A stretch of 64,000 nucleotides of DNA, taken from the NCBI GenBank assembly GCA_023402175.1, contig JAEXCN010000578.1, positions 26,440 to 90,439 of the forward strand, read 5' to 3'. The stretch is from Pseudomonadota bacterium. Its GTDB lineage: Bacteria; Myxococcota_A; Polyangia; Polyangiales; Polyangiaceae. The notes beneath the pieces were generated by a model that saw only the letters and a list, made by a program, of their open reading frames with translations, did no database searches and had not been told where the DNA came from. Shown one piece after another: positions 34,400 through 43,037 of the stretch. The first letter of the stretch is position 1, and every line of letters begins with the position of its first letter. Both the position numbers and the translations under genes were made by a program.

Positions 34400-34617
34400 T
34401 GTCGTACTCCGTTGACCAGGTCTGGATGTTGCCCCAAGTCAACTGTCATGGCTCGCCCTGTTCGATCCGTCGTGTCGCTGCTCGTGTGATCCCACGTCTA
34501 CGTCAATTCGGTCGGCCCGATCTTGCTCCTGTCGCGAGTCAGACCTCGTGCGGCGCTGCGTGCTCGATGGTCACACTAATCGATCTTGGCCGCGAGATCC
34601 GCACGCGCGCTGGGCGA

Positions 34618-36393
34618 TCAGCGCACTTCGATCTTGTACGGAGTCGTCGGGCGGCTGCCGGCGCCGGCCGGAAAGCCGTAGCTCGCATCCGAGTCCATGC
34701 CCCAGACGTACACGCTGAACGGGCCGTCGCTCCTGGCCTCGTGCCGGCCGTAGGAACACGTCCCTTTGGGTGTCTCCACTGCCTTTCCTCTCTTCGTGAG
34801 ATCGAGCCACGTGTACTCGACCGAGCCGTCGTTGCCGAGCGGTCTCCAGTCGGTCAGTGCTCCGAAGCACTCCAGGGTCACGTCGTGCATACCTCGCTGA
34901 TCCTTGCGCCGCACGACGGTGATGGTGCTGTCGGCGTACGTGTGATCGACGAAGAAGACGTACCGGTCGAGGAACTGCTCGTCGGGGATGACGTTCACGA
35001 AGTCCGGATCGCCGAGCGTGTCGTAGGTCGTCGAGCCGGACATGTAGACGGCGAGATAGATCGGATGGTCGCCGTCCTGGCTCTTCACTGTGAAAGGGAA
35101 GGTGGACGAAAAATCGACGACCTGGCCGGTGGTGAGCTTCGCCGGTGCGCCCACGGGCATGGCCGGCTCATAGGAGAGCTCGGTGCCTTCGCGCGCCCCT
35201 GCGAGTCGGTAGTAGACGTTCTCGGGGGCAGGCTCCGATCCCTGGATGCCCGTGCGTCGGCTCTTGTACGGCACGGCGGAGTAGCGCGATGCCCACTGCT
35301 GGAGCGGCGGGATCTGTTGGTGAAGCGTGTCGCAAGCGAGCCTGCCGTCCGGAATGAGGACGCACTGGTTGCCTCCGAACACCGCGACGGGCTTCGTCGC
35401 CTCGAGCGGACTGCCTGCGAGGCTCGCCTTCTGGATGAACTCGAGCACCTGGCCGCGTTTGAGGTTCCACGTCGTGACGGACCCGCGTGGTCCGCCGCTG
35501 ACGCGGACGCCGTCGAGGACATCGACGTTCGGACGGATACGAACCTCCGTGTCGTCTTCTTGCGCGACGATCTGGACGAACGGAGAGCCCGTGTTTTGCG
35601 GCCAGCCGTCCACGAGAACGTAGTTCGTTCCCCATGACGACGACGGCAGGAGAAGCGTCGCCGCGGGCACGTAGCTCCTCGCACCGCCGTAGGGAAAGAT
35701 CGAGTAGGCCGCGACGGGGGCGTCCGTCGACAGGTGAAAGGCCTTGTAGAGGCTCGTCGCGTGCTCGGTGACGACGTCTCCGCGATACGCGACGTTCACG
35801 CTGTTCGGGCACGCGACGTAGTCTTTAGCTCCCGGGATCTGACCGCTCTCAGCTAGGAAGACGATGCCAATCTCGCCCGGGGGGATGGGCCCCTCGATGG
35901 GCTGATACTGAACCGACCTGTCGTCGTTGACGACCGCGCGATAGATGCTCTTCGAGAGGTCGAGCGGGGTATCCCCGAACGCTGCCTCGACGGCGACGGG
36001 CGTGTTCCAGGTGTTGGCGATGAAGGCGGCGAAGCAAGAGCCCTGCGATGCCCGGATGGTGTCGGCGGGCGTGGTCCAGAACGAGCAGCCCACGGACCCT
36101 TGCGCGTTCGAAGCACTCTCGCAGGCCGTGGTGCACTTGCCCGCGTAGCAACCCATGCCGGTCGCGCATTCTTGGACGACCTGCCCCGTGCACCCGTCGA
36201 GGATCATGTGCAGGTCGGCGGAGCAGCGGTGTCCTGCGCACGAAGGCGCCTCCGGCTCGGGCCCCGCGTCTGCGTCGTCTTGACCGATCCGATCAGGGTC
36301 TCGATAGAACCCGCGCTCGGTCGAGCTACATGCCAGGAATCCCGCGAGGAGCGCGATGGGCGCGAGGACCGGACGACGGAGCGAGGGGCGCAT
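34618..36393 (-). CDS. IgGFc-binding-like lipoprotein
   Basis: This encodes 591 residues from the ATG at 36393. A lipoprotein signal ends in AGFLAC at about residue 20. A short Cys-rich part follows (CAGHRCSADLHMILDGC, CATGMGCYAGKC, residues 50-85). The main part, about 90-580, resembles the IgGFc-binding protein N-terminal domain: beta-rich, with PVAAYSIFPYGGARSYVPAA, VQIVAQEDDTEVRI and PVAVFGGNQCVLIP. In mucins and FcGBP-like proteins this domain is adhesive; in myxobacteria many copies occur with unknown ligands. Fifth and last gene of the lipoprotein operon, 20 bp after the RCC1 gene. Confidence 0.8.
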   Translation of the reverse strand: MRPSLRRPVLAPIALLAGFLACSSTERGFYRDPDRIGQDDADAGPEPEAPSCAGHRCSADLHMILDGCTGQVVQECATGMGCYAGKCTTACESASNAQGSVGCSFWTTPADTIRASQGSCFAAFIANTWNTPVAVEAAFGDTPLDLSKSIYRAVVNDDRSVQYQPIEGPIPPGEIGIVFLAESGQIPGAKDYVACPNSVNVAYRGDVVTEHATSLYKAFHLSTDAPVAAYSIFPYGGARSYVPAATLLLPSSSWGTNYVLVDGWPQNTGSPFVQIVAQEDDTEVRIRPNVDVLDGVRVSGGPRGSVTTWNLKRGQVLEFIQKASLAGSPLEATKPVAVFGGNQCVLIPDGRLACDTLHQQIPPLQQWASRYSAVPYKSRRTGIQGSEPAPENVYYRLAGAREGTELSYEPAMPVGAPAKLTTGQVVDFSSTFPFTVKSQDGDHPIYLAVYMSGSTTYDTLGDPDFVNVIPDEQFLDRYVFFVDHTYADSTITVVRRKDQRGMHDVTLECFGALTDWRPLGNDGSVEYTWLDLTKRGKAVETPKGTCSYGRHEARSDGPFSVYVWGMDSDASYGFPAGAGSRPTTPYKIEVR

Positions 36394-36413
36394 GCGTGTG
36401 TCTCTTTCGATGC

Positions 36414-37667
36414 TCAAGGGAAGACGACAGGCAACGGGGACGGGTGCCTCTTGGTGTCGAGGGTCCCTCGGCCAAGCTGCCCGTACGTGTTGTCCCCCCA
36501 ACATCGGACGCGGCCGTCCTTCGAAAGCGCGCACGTGGACAAGGTCCCAACGGCGACGGCGACGACGTCGGTGAGCCCATCGACCTTCCTTGGACGGTAG
36601 ACGCCGGCTTGGTCGTCGTACCCGAGATGCCCGACGCTGTTCGAGCCACCCCAACAATCGAGTGTGCCGTCCGTCATGCGCGCGCACGTGTGCGTGTCCG
36701 CTGCGGAGACCTGCGCGGGCCACGCGCTGCCCGAGAAGAGGACTTCTACGGGGTAATACTCCGTGCGGATGTACCCGAGCCCGAGGGCACCGTTGTCTCC
36801 CCGGCCCCAGCAGAAGAGGCGGCCGTCCGTGGAGAGCGCGCACGCGTGCTTGTCGGAGGCGGAGAAATCCCGAATGGGAGGGAGATGCTCGACGCCTCGC
36901 GGCGTCAGATCCGTGTTGAGCGAGGTTTCGCGCCCGAGCATGTTGACGTCGTTACCCCACGAAAGCAGCCGACCGCTTTCGGTGAGCGCGAAGCCGACGT
37001 TCTGCTTCACGGCGACAGACACCGCCTTCTCGCCTCCGAGATTCAGCGTCGTATCGCCGACGCCGGTGCTGTAGCTGTCGCCCCAGCACTGCGCGGCACC
37101 GTCGACGAGGACGGCGCACGAGCGGCTGTCACCGATGGCAATGCGCTTCGCGTTCGAGACGTTGGGGACGGGCTTCGGCGACGGTTGCCTGAATCCGAAG
37201 CACTCGACGCCTCCGTCCGTATGCGCGACGCACGTGATGAGCGTGGCCGCGGCGATGTCGGCCACGTCGGTCACGCCAGGGAGGACGACGGGCGTAGCGC
37301 CTGGGGCGGCGCCGGTCCCCGCATCCATGGCGAAGTCGCCGATCGCCGAGGCGTTGCCCCAGCAACGCGTGAGGCCGTCGGTGGCGAGCGCACAGTAGTG
37401 CGTCGGGCCTGCCATGAGCCGAGTGATGCAAGGCGTGGCATCGCATTCGATCTCGGGCGCGGCCGCATCGAACGGCGGCCGCGCATCGACGGCGTCCGTC
37501 TCCCCGATGCCCCCGTCCTTCTCGGGAGCAGGCGGCGGCGCGTCGGGGGATGCTTCGGCGTCCGTCTCGAACGGAACACGGACGTCGTCGTCAGTGCTGC
37601 TGCATGCGAAGAGCAGGGCGGAGCTCGTCGCGATCGACACCGCGGCGCAGAAGACCAGGTTCTTCAT
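36414..37667 (-). CDS. RCC1-repeat (propeller) lipoprotein
   Basis: This 417-residue protein has a lipobox at ALLFAC (residue 22), an Asp/Pro linker to about 75 and about seven RCC1-type repeats of around 50 residues with the Cys-containing variant HxCALxxDGxxxCWGxNxxGQLG. A seven-bladed propeller is expected. Cysteines in each blade suggest disulphides outside the cytoplasm. It overlaps the upstream propeller gene by 4 nt. Such RCC1 proteins are abundant in Polyangia; ligands unknown. Confidence 0.88.
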   Translation of the reverse strand: MKNLVFCAAVSIATSSALLFACSSTDDDVRVPFETDAEASPDAPPPAPEKDGGIGETDAVDARPPFDAAAPEIECDATPCITRLMAGPTHYCALATDGLTRCWGNASAIGDFAMDAGTGAAPGATPVVLPGVTDVADIAAATLITCVAHTDGGVECFGFRQPSPKPVPNVSNAKRIAIGDSRSCAVLVDGAAQCWGDSYSTGVGDTTLNLGGEKAVSVAVKQNVGFALTESGRLLSWGNDVNMLGRETSLNTDLTPRGVEHLPPIRDFSASDKHACALSTDGRLFCWGRGDNGALGLGYIRTEYYPVEVLFSGSAWPAQVSAADTHTCARMTDGTLDCWGGSNSVGHLGYDDQAGVYRPRKVDGLTDVVAVAVGTLSTCALSKDGRVRCWGDNTYGQLGRGTLDTKRHPSPLPVVFP

Positions 37668-38953
37668 GGCTTCACCGTTCGATGGAGCGCGACGCTGTCT
37701 CCGACAATCCAGACGTCGTCGCCTCTACCGTGGATGCCCCACAGATTGGCGAGAAGCGGGATGGTTGGCTTGAGCGCGACCCGCTGGAGCTCCCAGGACG
37801 TGCCGTTGAAGTGCCGCACGACCCCCGGCGAGCCGACGAGCCAGATATCGTTCTTCTGCTCCGCCCAGATCCCGTTTGGAACGCCGTGAACCTCAGCGAT
37901 CTCTGCGGACCACGCGTAGGCGCCGTCGGTGGTAACCCCTCCGCTTCCGCCAGGTAGTGGGGTGATCGTGCCCGCGTCGCTCGGTGCGAAACGAGCGACC
38001 CATCCGTGCACGAGTCCAGTGTCGGACGTGCCATGGAACGAAACGAGATTCATTCCGTCGCCGGTGGTGACCCCGGAGTAGAGGGTGTTGGCCTCCTGGA
38101 TGGGGATGCTGACGCGCTCCCATGCCGTCGCGGGGTCCGTACCCTCGAGGTAGCGCCAAGCGACGGCCTCCGCGCGGCATGGGGGCATCGAGCAGTTCGC
38201 CACCTCGGTGCCCGCGAACCAAACATTCGTACCGTCGTTCCACGCCGTGGCGATCGTCAGCCACGAGCGCGTCTCGGTGAAGCCCTTGGGGATGTCGATC
38301 TCCGTGAACGCCGGCGTGCTGCCCAACGTTTCGGCCGTGAGGTGGTACGGCTGGTCGGCGAGGATCCAGACGTCGGTCGGCGAGAGCGCAGTAATCGCGG
38401 TAACGCCGCGCCTCATACCGGTGCTCACGACCTCGAACGTCATCGTGCCGTTCACCGTCGTCCCGTGAAGTACGAGCCCCTGGTAGCCGGATACCCAAAT
38501 ATCGGTCGAGCTCGTGCCCGTGATGGATAGGAGTCGTTCGCTCGCCGCAAAGACGACGTCCCAACGCGATCCGTCCCAGCAGAGGATGTGACCGGCGTCG
38601 CTGACGGCCCATACTCGGTGGTCCGGAGCGACCCACACCGAGCGCAGGTCGAAGAGCGACCGCGGACTGGGCACGACGATGCCGCCCGCGTCGAACGTAC
38701 CGCGAGCCGGGAGCTCGGTGTAGCACCAGCCGTCGAGGCTGCATGTCCGCGCGGCGTCCGACGCGTCGGCGTCGCCGACGGCACCGTCGACCTCCGGCGT
38801 ATCGGGAAGCGTCCCCGCATCGGAGGGCGTTGCGCCGTCCGAGACGGCATCGTCGGCGGTACCCAGCTCGACGTTCGAAGCACAGCCCACGACCCCGCGG
38901 CCGACGAGCGAGAGGGTGCCAAGGAAGAGGACGGCGCATGTGGCGCGGTTCAT
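37664..38953 (-). CDS. 'DVWI' beta-propeller-like lipoprotein
   Basis: This is 429 residues from the ATG at 38953, which overlaps the previous stop. A signal ends at GVVGC (residue 24), followed by an Asp-rich linker and one Cys pair (CSLDGWC). The rest contains degenerate repeats with TDIWVSG, TDVWILAD, NDIWLVG and DDVWIVGD about 50 residues apart. They are less regular than in the neighbouring gene product, with longer inserts. Predicted exported propeller, fourth from the operon's end. No enzyme motif seen. Confidence 0.8.
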   Translation of the reverse strand: MNRATCAVLFLGTLSLVGRGVVGCASNVELGTADDAVSDGATPSDAGTLPDTPEVDGAVGDADASDAARTCSLDGWCYTELPARGTFDAGGIVVPSPRSLFDLRSVWVAPDHRVWAVSDAGHILCWDGSRWDVVFAASERLLSITGTSSTDIWVSGYQGLVLHGTTVNGTMTFEVVSTGMRRGVTAITALSPTDVWILADQPYHLTAETLGSTPAFTEIDIPKGFTETRSWLTIATAWNDGTNVWFAGTEVANCSMPPCRAEAVAWRYLEGTDPATAWERVSIPIQEANTLYSGVTTGDGMNLVSFHGTSDTGLVHGWVARFAPSDAGTITPLPGGSGGVTTDGAYAWSAEIAEVHGVPNGIWAEQKNDIWLVGSPGVVRHFNGTSWELQRVALKPTIPLLANLWGIHGRGDDVWIVGDSVALHRTVKP

Positions 38954-40149
38954 GGGTGCCTCCGGCTCGCCGCCGTTCGATGCAGGATGATGCCTTCCCC
39001 GACGATCCAGACGTCGTCCGGCCCGCTTCCCCAGATCCCGAACAGGTGTGTCGGCGAATCTCCCGGAGGTAGACCGATCGTGGCCAAGGTCCAGGCCTGG
39101 CCGTCGAAATGGAGGACCGCTCCATCGTTGCCAACCGCCCATACGTCCGAGGGGCCGCTGCCCCAGACCGCGTGCAGGTTCGCCGTGGTGGGCGATGGCA
39201 CGGCGGACCACACCGAGGCGGTGCCGGTGCCGTGGCGGATCGTGCCGCCTGCGCCGACGGCCCAGACGTCGTCAGGACTGCTGCCCCAAACGTCTTCGAG
39301 ATCGTTTCGCGTCGCCGAGTCCTGCTCGCTGAATAGAACGGCCTCGCCGTTCCGAACGTCAGCGGTGTGCAGGATCTGGCCCGCGCCGCCGACCGCCCAG
39401 ATGCGCGAGCCCGTTCCCCAGATGCGACGAAGCTTCGGCGTGCAGGGTTTGCTCGCCGAGCAGAGGTCCGCGCTCGCCCAGAGCGCCTTTCTCGCGTCGC
39501 CGGCATCGTTCGTCGTGGCGCCGTCGTCGAGATACCAGAGGCTGCTCGACACTCCGAATCGACGCGACGGCTCTCCGGCGATCCACACACGTCCGTTCGA
39601 GTCGCTGTAGCCACTCCAGATGCGCCCGCTGGTTGCGTAAGGCGCGTTCCACGAAGCGCCGCGCACCTGGACGAAGCCCGTGCTGCCAGCGTGAAAGCCG
39701 TCCGAGTGCATCGGCGCCGTCGCGCCGAGGATCCACACGTCGTCCTTCGCCGTGCCCCAGACCGAGAACAGGACGTCGCTCGTCCCCGACGGGACGACGA
39801 CGAAGTCTTTGCCGTCTCCGTGGAGGACGGTGCCACGCGTGCCGACGGCCCAGACGTCGTTCGGACCGCTCCCCCACACCGCGTTCAGCGCGACGAGGCG
39901 CGAGACTGGAAATGACACCGGGCAGAAGTCCACCTTCGAGCAGTCCGTGGTCGCGACGCAACCGCGGGCCTCCGTGCATTCTGCATCATTGTCCGCGTCG
40001 CCTCCGTCCCCAGCGTCGGGCGTGGGGATGGTTTCGCTCGGCGTCGGCTCGGCCTCGTTGGGCGCGTCGGTCGTGGCGCACGCGACGGCGATGCCAGCGA
40101 TGGCTGCGCCCAGGACGGCGGTCCACCCGCGAATACGTCCGGCGCTCAT
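38950..40149 (-). CDS. 'WGSGPNDVWAVG' beta-propeller-like lipoprotein
   Basis: This is 399 residues from the ATG at 40149. Lipobox IAVAC at residue 24, then an acidic Pro/Thr linker and CTEARGCVATTDCSKVDFC before the repeats. From about residue 85 the units WGSGPNDVWAVG, WGTAKDDVWILG, WGSSPDDVWAVG, WGSGPSDVWAVG and WGSGPDDVWIVG recur. It is the closest relative in the window of the protein at 1-1173, and both follow a Cys-rich lipoprotein with overlapping stop/start. Surface location inferred. Confidence 0.85.
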   Translation of the reverse strand: MSAGRIRGWTAVLGAAIAGIAVACATTDAPNEAEPTPSETIPTPDAGDGGDADNDAECTEARGCVATTDCSKVDFCPVSFPVSRLVALNAVWGSGPNDVWAVGTRGTVLHGDGKDFVVVPSGTSDVLFSVWGTAKDDVWILGATAPMHSDGFHAGSTGFVQVRGASWNAPYATSGRIWSGYSDSNGRVWIAGEPSRRFGVSSSLWYLDDGATTNDAGDARKALWASADLCSASKPCTPKLRRIWGTGSRIWAVGGAGQILHTADVRNGEAVLFSEQDSATRNDLEDVWGSSPDDVWAVGAGGTIRHGTGTASVWSAVPSPTTANLHAVWGSGPSDVWAVGNDGAVLHFDGQAWTLATIGLPPGDSPTHLFGIWGSGPDDVWIVGEGIILHRTAASRRHP

Positions 40150-41369
40150 TTGGTCGTCTCCGGTTGGTCGTCGCATTCCTTCATCGCGCACGTGCCACCG
40201 ATGCAGGGCTGCCCGTTCGCGACGTCGCACGAGTTGCCGCAAGCCCCGCAGTTGCGCGGATCCTTCGCGAGCTGCGCCTCGCATCCGTCGATGGGGTTGC
40301 CGTTGCAGTCAGCGAAGCCCTTCGGACATTCGAACGAGCATCGTCCGTGCGAGCACGTGGCCGTGAGCCCGGACTTGGTGGGGCAGCCGTAGCCGCAGGA
40401 TCCGCAGTTCTTCGGATCGTTCTCGAGGTCGACGCACGACGCTCCGCACAAAGTCTTGCCGCCCTTGCATTGGCAATCGAGCGCCGTCGACCCCTCCAAG
40501 AGCGTGCACCGCTGGCCAGGGTCACACTTGTTGTTGCAACGGCCGCAGTGCTCCATGTTCGGGATCGAGAGATTGACCTCGCATCCGTTGGAGCGAACGT
40601 TGTCGCAGTCGGCGAAGACCGTCGACATATCGTGGTAGCAGTGGATGTCTTCGCACTTGCCCTCCGAGCAGCCGAAGAACGTATTGGGAGGGAGTGGTTT
40701 GGTGCCGCCGTCAGGCTGATGCTCCGAGCACCAGAAGTTGCACGAACCGCAGTTGAAGTCGTCACGGCTCAGGTCCGTGCAGCCAAGGTCGCACAGCGTC
40801 ATTCCGGGCGGGCAGCCACAGGAGCCGTTGATGCAGGCCACGCCGTCAGGGCACTTGTTCCCGCACCCACCGCAGTTCTGGCGGTTTTTTTGCGGATCGA
40901 CCTCGCAGCCGTCGTCGATGATGCCGTTGCAGTCGAGGAAGCCTTGCTCGCAGAGGCCCTGGCATTCGCCGTCCACGCACGCGACGTTCAGGTGATACGC
41001 GGTGTTGGGGGCCCCACGACACAGCACCCCGCAACCGCCGCAATTGCGCGAGTCCGTCGCGAGATTCGTCCCGCAGGCGTACGCCGGCAAGCTCCCGCTT
41101 TGGTCGGGGCAGGTCGCGTACGGCGCTGGGCAGTCGGTCGCTGCACAGAGCAGGTGCTCGGGCATCAAGGCGCCCGCATCGCCAGCGTCGTCGGTGGGGA
41201 CGAACGAGATGGCACGGCCGCCGTCTTCCCTCTCGCCTGCGCCGATCATCACGAAGCTGGCGTCCTTCGCGCACGCGAATGCGAGCGATCCGAGCGCGCA
41301 CGCGGCGAGCGCAGCCACGGACCTCGCGAGGCCCTTGCGGCGGCGCGATCCATTCAATGAGGTCTGCAC
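40146..41369 (-). CDS. Cys-rich repeat lipoprotein (NCGACGxxC type)
   Basis: This is 407 residues. The signal (SVAALAACALGSLAFAC) ends in a lipobox near residue 33. About eight modules of NCGGCGxxC, GCEVD and CxxGxC type follow. The last module (DCNGNPIDGCE, NGQPCIGGTC) matches that of the protein at 1170-2387. It is the first of five lipoprotein genes and begins 22 bp after the anti-sigma-like gene, so it probably belongs to the ECF operon. Surface or matrix role inferred; ligand unknown. Confidence 0.85.
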   Translation of the reverse strand: MQTSLNGSRRRKGLARSVAALAACALGSLAFACAKDASFVMIGAGEREDGGRAISFVPTDDAGDAGALMPEHLLCAATDCPAPYATCPDQSGSLPAYACGTNLATDSRNCGGCGVLCRGAPNTAYHLNVACVDGECQGLCEQGFLDCNGIIDDGCEVDPQKNRQNCGGCGNKCPDGVACINGSCGCPPGMTLCDLGCTDLSRDDFNCGSCNFWCSEHQPDGGTKPLPPNTFFGCSEGKCEDIHCYHDMSTVFADCDNVRSNGCEVNLSIPNMEHCGRCNNKCDPGQRCTLLEGSTALDCQCKGGKTLCGASCVDLENDPKNCGSCGYGCPTKSGLTATCSHGRCSFECPKGFADCNGNPIDGCEAQLAKDPRNCGACGNSCDVANGQPCIGGTCAMKECDDQPETTK

Positions 41370-41391
41370 GAACGACTCCTTTGACTGTCGA

Positions 41392-42126
41392 TCAATCGCG
41401 CTCGCCGACGGCGGACCGAACGCGTTGCATGTACGGAGAGCTCGGGTGAGCGCGCTCGAACGCGTTCGCCTTCGAGCGCGCCTCCGCGTGCCGGCCGAGG
41501 TTCGAGAGCGCCTGCACTTCCAGCGCGTCGGCTTCCGCCGAGAAGTGCGGTTCGCGGAACGTTGCTCGGTACGACGAGACCTGCGCGAGCGCTCGGGCAG
41601 GTGCGCCCGAAGCGAGCGCGCTGCGCGCGGAATCGATCATCGCGAGCTCGTCTTCGAGATTGGACGTGGCCACCCGACGCGATCGCTCCGCAAGCGGCCG
41701 CGGCCTCACGTTCGGATCGGCGCTCGGAGCGGAGGGAAGCTCGTCGATGCGAACGCTCGGTGCGATGTCGGGCGTCGGTTGTTGCGGAGGTGCCGCGTTG
41801 CTCTCCGTCGTGTCGATCGCGCGTGGCGCCGGGGCGACGTGACGCTCGGCAATGCCTGCGTCGGCGGGCCCACGGTTCGAGCGGCCGGCCTGCACCACGG
41901 CGAGCACGGCGACGGCGGCCACAAAGCCTGCCCACGGAAGCTTCCGCCAGACGCCCGACTTCGCCGCGCGAGGCGCCGGCGCGGCCGCCAAGGTAGCTGC
42001 GCCGGCGGCGAGGATGCGTGCCTGTTTGTCTTCGGCGTCCGGCGGGATCTCTCCTTCGGCCGAGCGGAGGAGCTCCGCGATGGCGGGCGGGAGCGGACCG
42101 TCCCCGAGTGGCTTCATCTCGTTCAT
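41392..42126 (-). CDS. Anti-sigma-factor-like membrane protein
   Basis: This 244-residue protein has an N-terminal soluble region (1-60), one membrane helix at about residues 62-82 (LPWAGFVAAVAVLAVVQAG), a Pro/Ala/Asp-rich linker and a C-terminal helical part with TPR-like pattern (SALASGAPARALAQVSSYRA, ADALEVQALSNLGRHAEA). No ZAS zinc motif is visible. The start overlaps the sigma gene's stop (ATGA), the standard arrangement of an ECF sigma with its membrane anti-sigma partner. That role is inferred from position and topology. Confidence 0.75.
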   Translation of the reverse strand: MNEMKPLGDGPLPPAIAELLRSAEGEIPPDAEDKQARILAAGAATLAAAPAPRAAKSGVWRKLPWAGFVAAVAVLAVVQAGRSNRGPADAGIAERHVAPAPRAIDTTESNAAPPQQPTPDIAPSVRIDELPSAPSADPNVRPRPLAERSRRVATSNLEDELAMIDSARSALASGAPARALAQVSSYRATFREPHFSAEADALEVQALSNLGRHAEARSKANAFERAHPSSPYMQRVRSAVGERD

Positions 42127-42731
42127 CGATTGCCCCAGTCGTTCGTGCGCGCAGCGGCGAGTTTCATGAACACCTCGCGCGCACGACGGAGGCGAGAAGC
42201 GACGGTCCCCGCGGGCAGGCTCATCGTGTCGGCAATTTCGGACATGGTGAAACGCTCGAGCTCGTGAAGAACGAAGACGACCCTCAGCTCCTCGGGCATC
42301 GCGTCGAGGACCGCTTGGAGCGTCTGGCGCGCTTCGTTCGCTTGAACACGCTCTTCGGGGTTGGCGGTACGGTCGAGGGCGCTTTCGAGATGCTCGTCAT
42401 CGTGGATTTCGCGCCGCCTTCGCGCCGTCCGACGTGATTGCGAGGCCACGAACACGCAGACCCGGAACAAGTAGGCGCGCTCGTGGAGAATTGAATCGAG
42501 GTTCCTGGCCGCCACGAGGAAGACCTCTTGGATGGCGTCATCCAGATCGGCCGGGCGAACGCCGAGTCGTCGCGAGGTTCGCCAGACGAAGGTGTAATGC
42601 GTACGAACGAGGCGCTCGAAGCGCTCGGTGGGCGACGCATCGTGCGTGGCGGGCGGTGACGAGTCGCCGTCGCGGGCCATCAGGAGGAGCGGCCCCTCGA
42701 GGGCGCTCGCAGGCGATTGTACCAACGGCAT
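42123..42731 (-). CDS. ECF-family RNA polymerase sigma factor
   Basis: This is 202 residues. Sigma region 2 is at about 40-100 (FERLVRTHYTFVWRTSRRLG, DLDDAIQEVFLVAARNLDSI, RAYLFRVCVFVASQSRR). Region 4 is at about 135-190 (LDAMPEELRVVFVLHELERF, MSEIADTMSLPAGTVASRLR). Start at 42731 is adopted; an ATG at 42680 is also possible and neither has a good ribosome site. Because the anti-sigma-like gene and five lipoprotein genes follow within a few bases each, it probably drives their expression. Confidence 0.9.
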   Translation of the reverse strand: MPLVQSPASALEGPLLLMARDGDSSPPATHDASPTERFERLVRTHYTFVWRTSRRLGVRPADLDDAIQEVFLVAARNLDSILHERAYLFRVCVFVASQSRRTARRRREIHDDEHLESALDRTANPEERVQANEARQTLQAVLDAMPEELRVVFVLHELERFTMSEIADTMSLPAGTVASRLRRAREVFMKLAAARTNDWGNR

Positions 42732-42740
42732 CCCAGCGAA

Positions 42741-42930
42741 GAGTGGCCGGGGCGTACCCGATTGATCACGAAGCGCGCCGATTTTGGTAAGAGCCCGGCA
42801 CGGGCCCGAACTCTAGCGAATGCGCGCGGTCATGCGGAGCCGTGCGCCGCCGGTAAAAGGACCGGCGGCGTGGCCATACGGATGGGCTCTCTCGAGGTGG
42901 CGTGCGCTGGAACGGCACGCCCTCGCCGTC
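42741..42930 (-). pseudogene. Degenerate duplicate of the 3' end (and downstream spacer) of the gene at 44708-45763
   Basis: On the minus strand this segment resembles the last part of the 44708-45763 gene: …AGCCCATCCGTATGGC aligns with …AAGCCCATCCGCATGGC, and CATGACCGCGCGCATTCGCTAG aligns with CGTGACCGCGCGCTTTCGCTAG at the stop. The match continues beyond the stop codon through the spacer (TTGATCACGAAGCGCGC against GATTTGATCACGACGCGCTC, and CCACTCT). Frame breaks and small indels show that the copy is dead. It ends right at the start of the ECF gene. Confidence 0.65.
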
Positions 42931-43037
42931 GCGGGTCAAGGCACCTTCGCGGACCTTCCTTGATGAGCGACCGAGCCGGGCCCTTCTTCTGCTCGGCGAC
43001 CACCGACAGTTGGCGACGATTGCGGTGCAACAAACGT

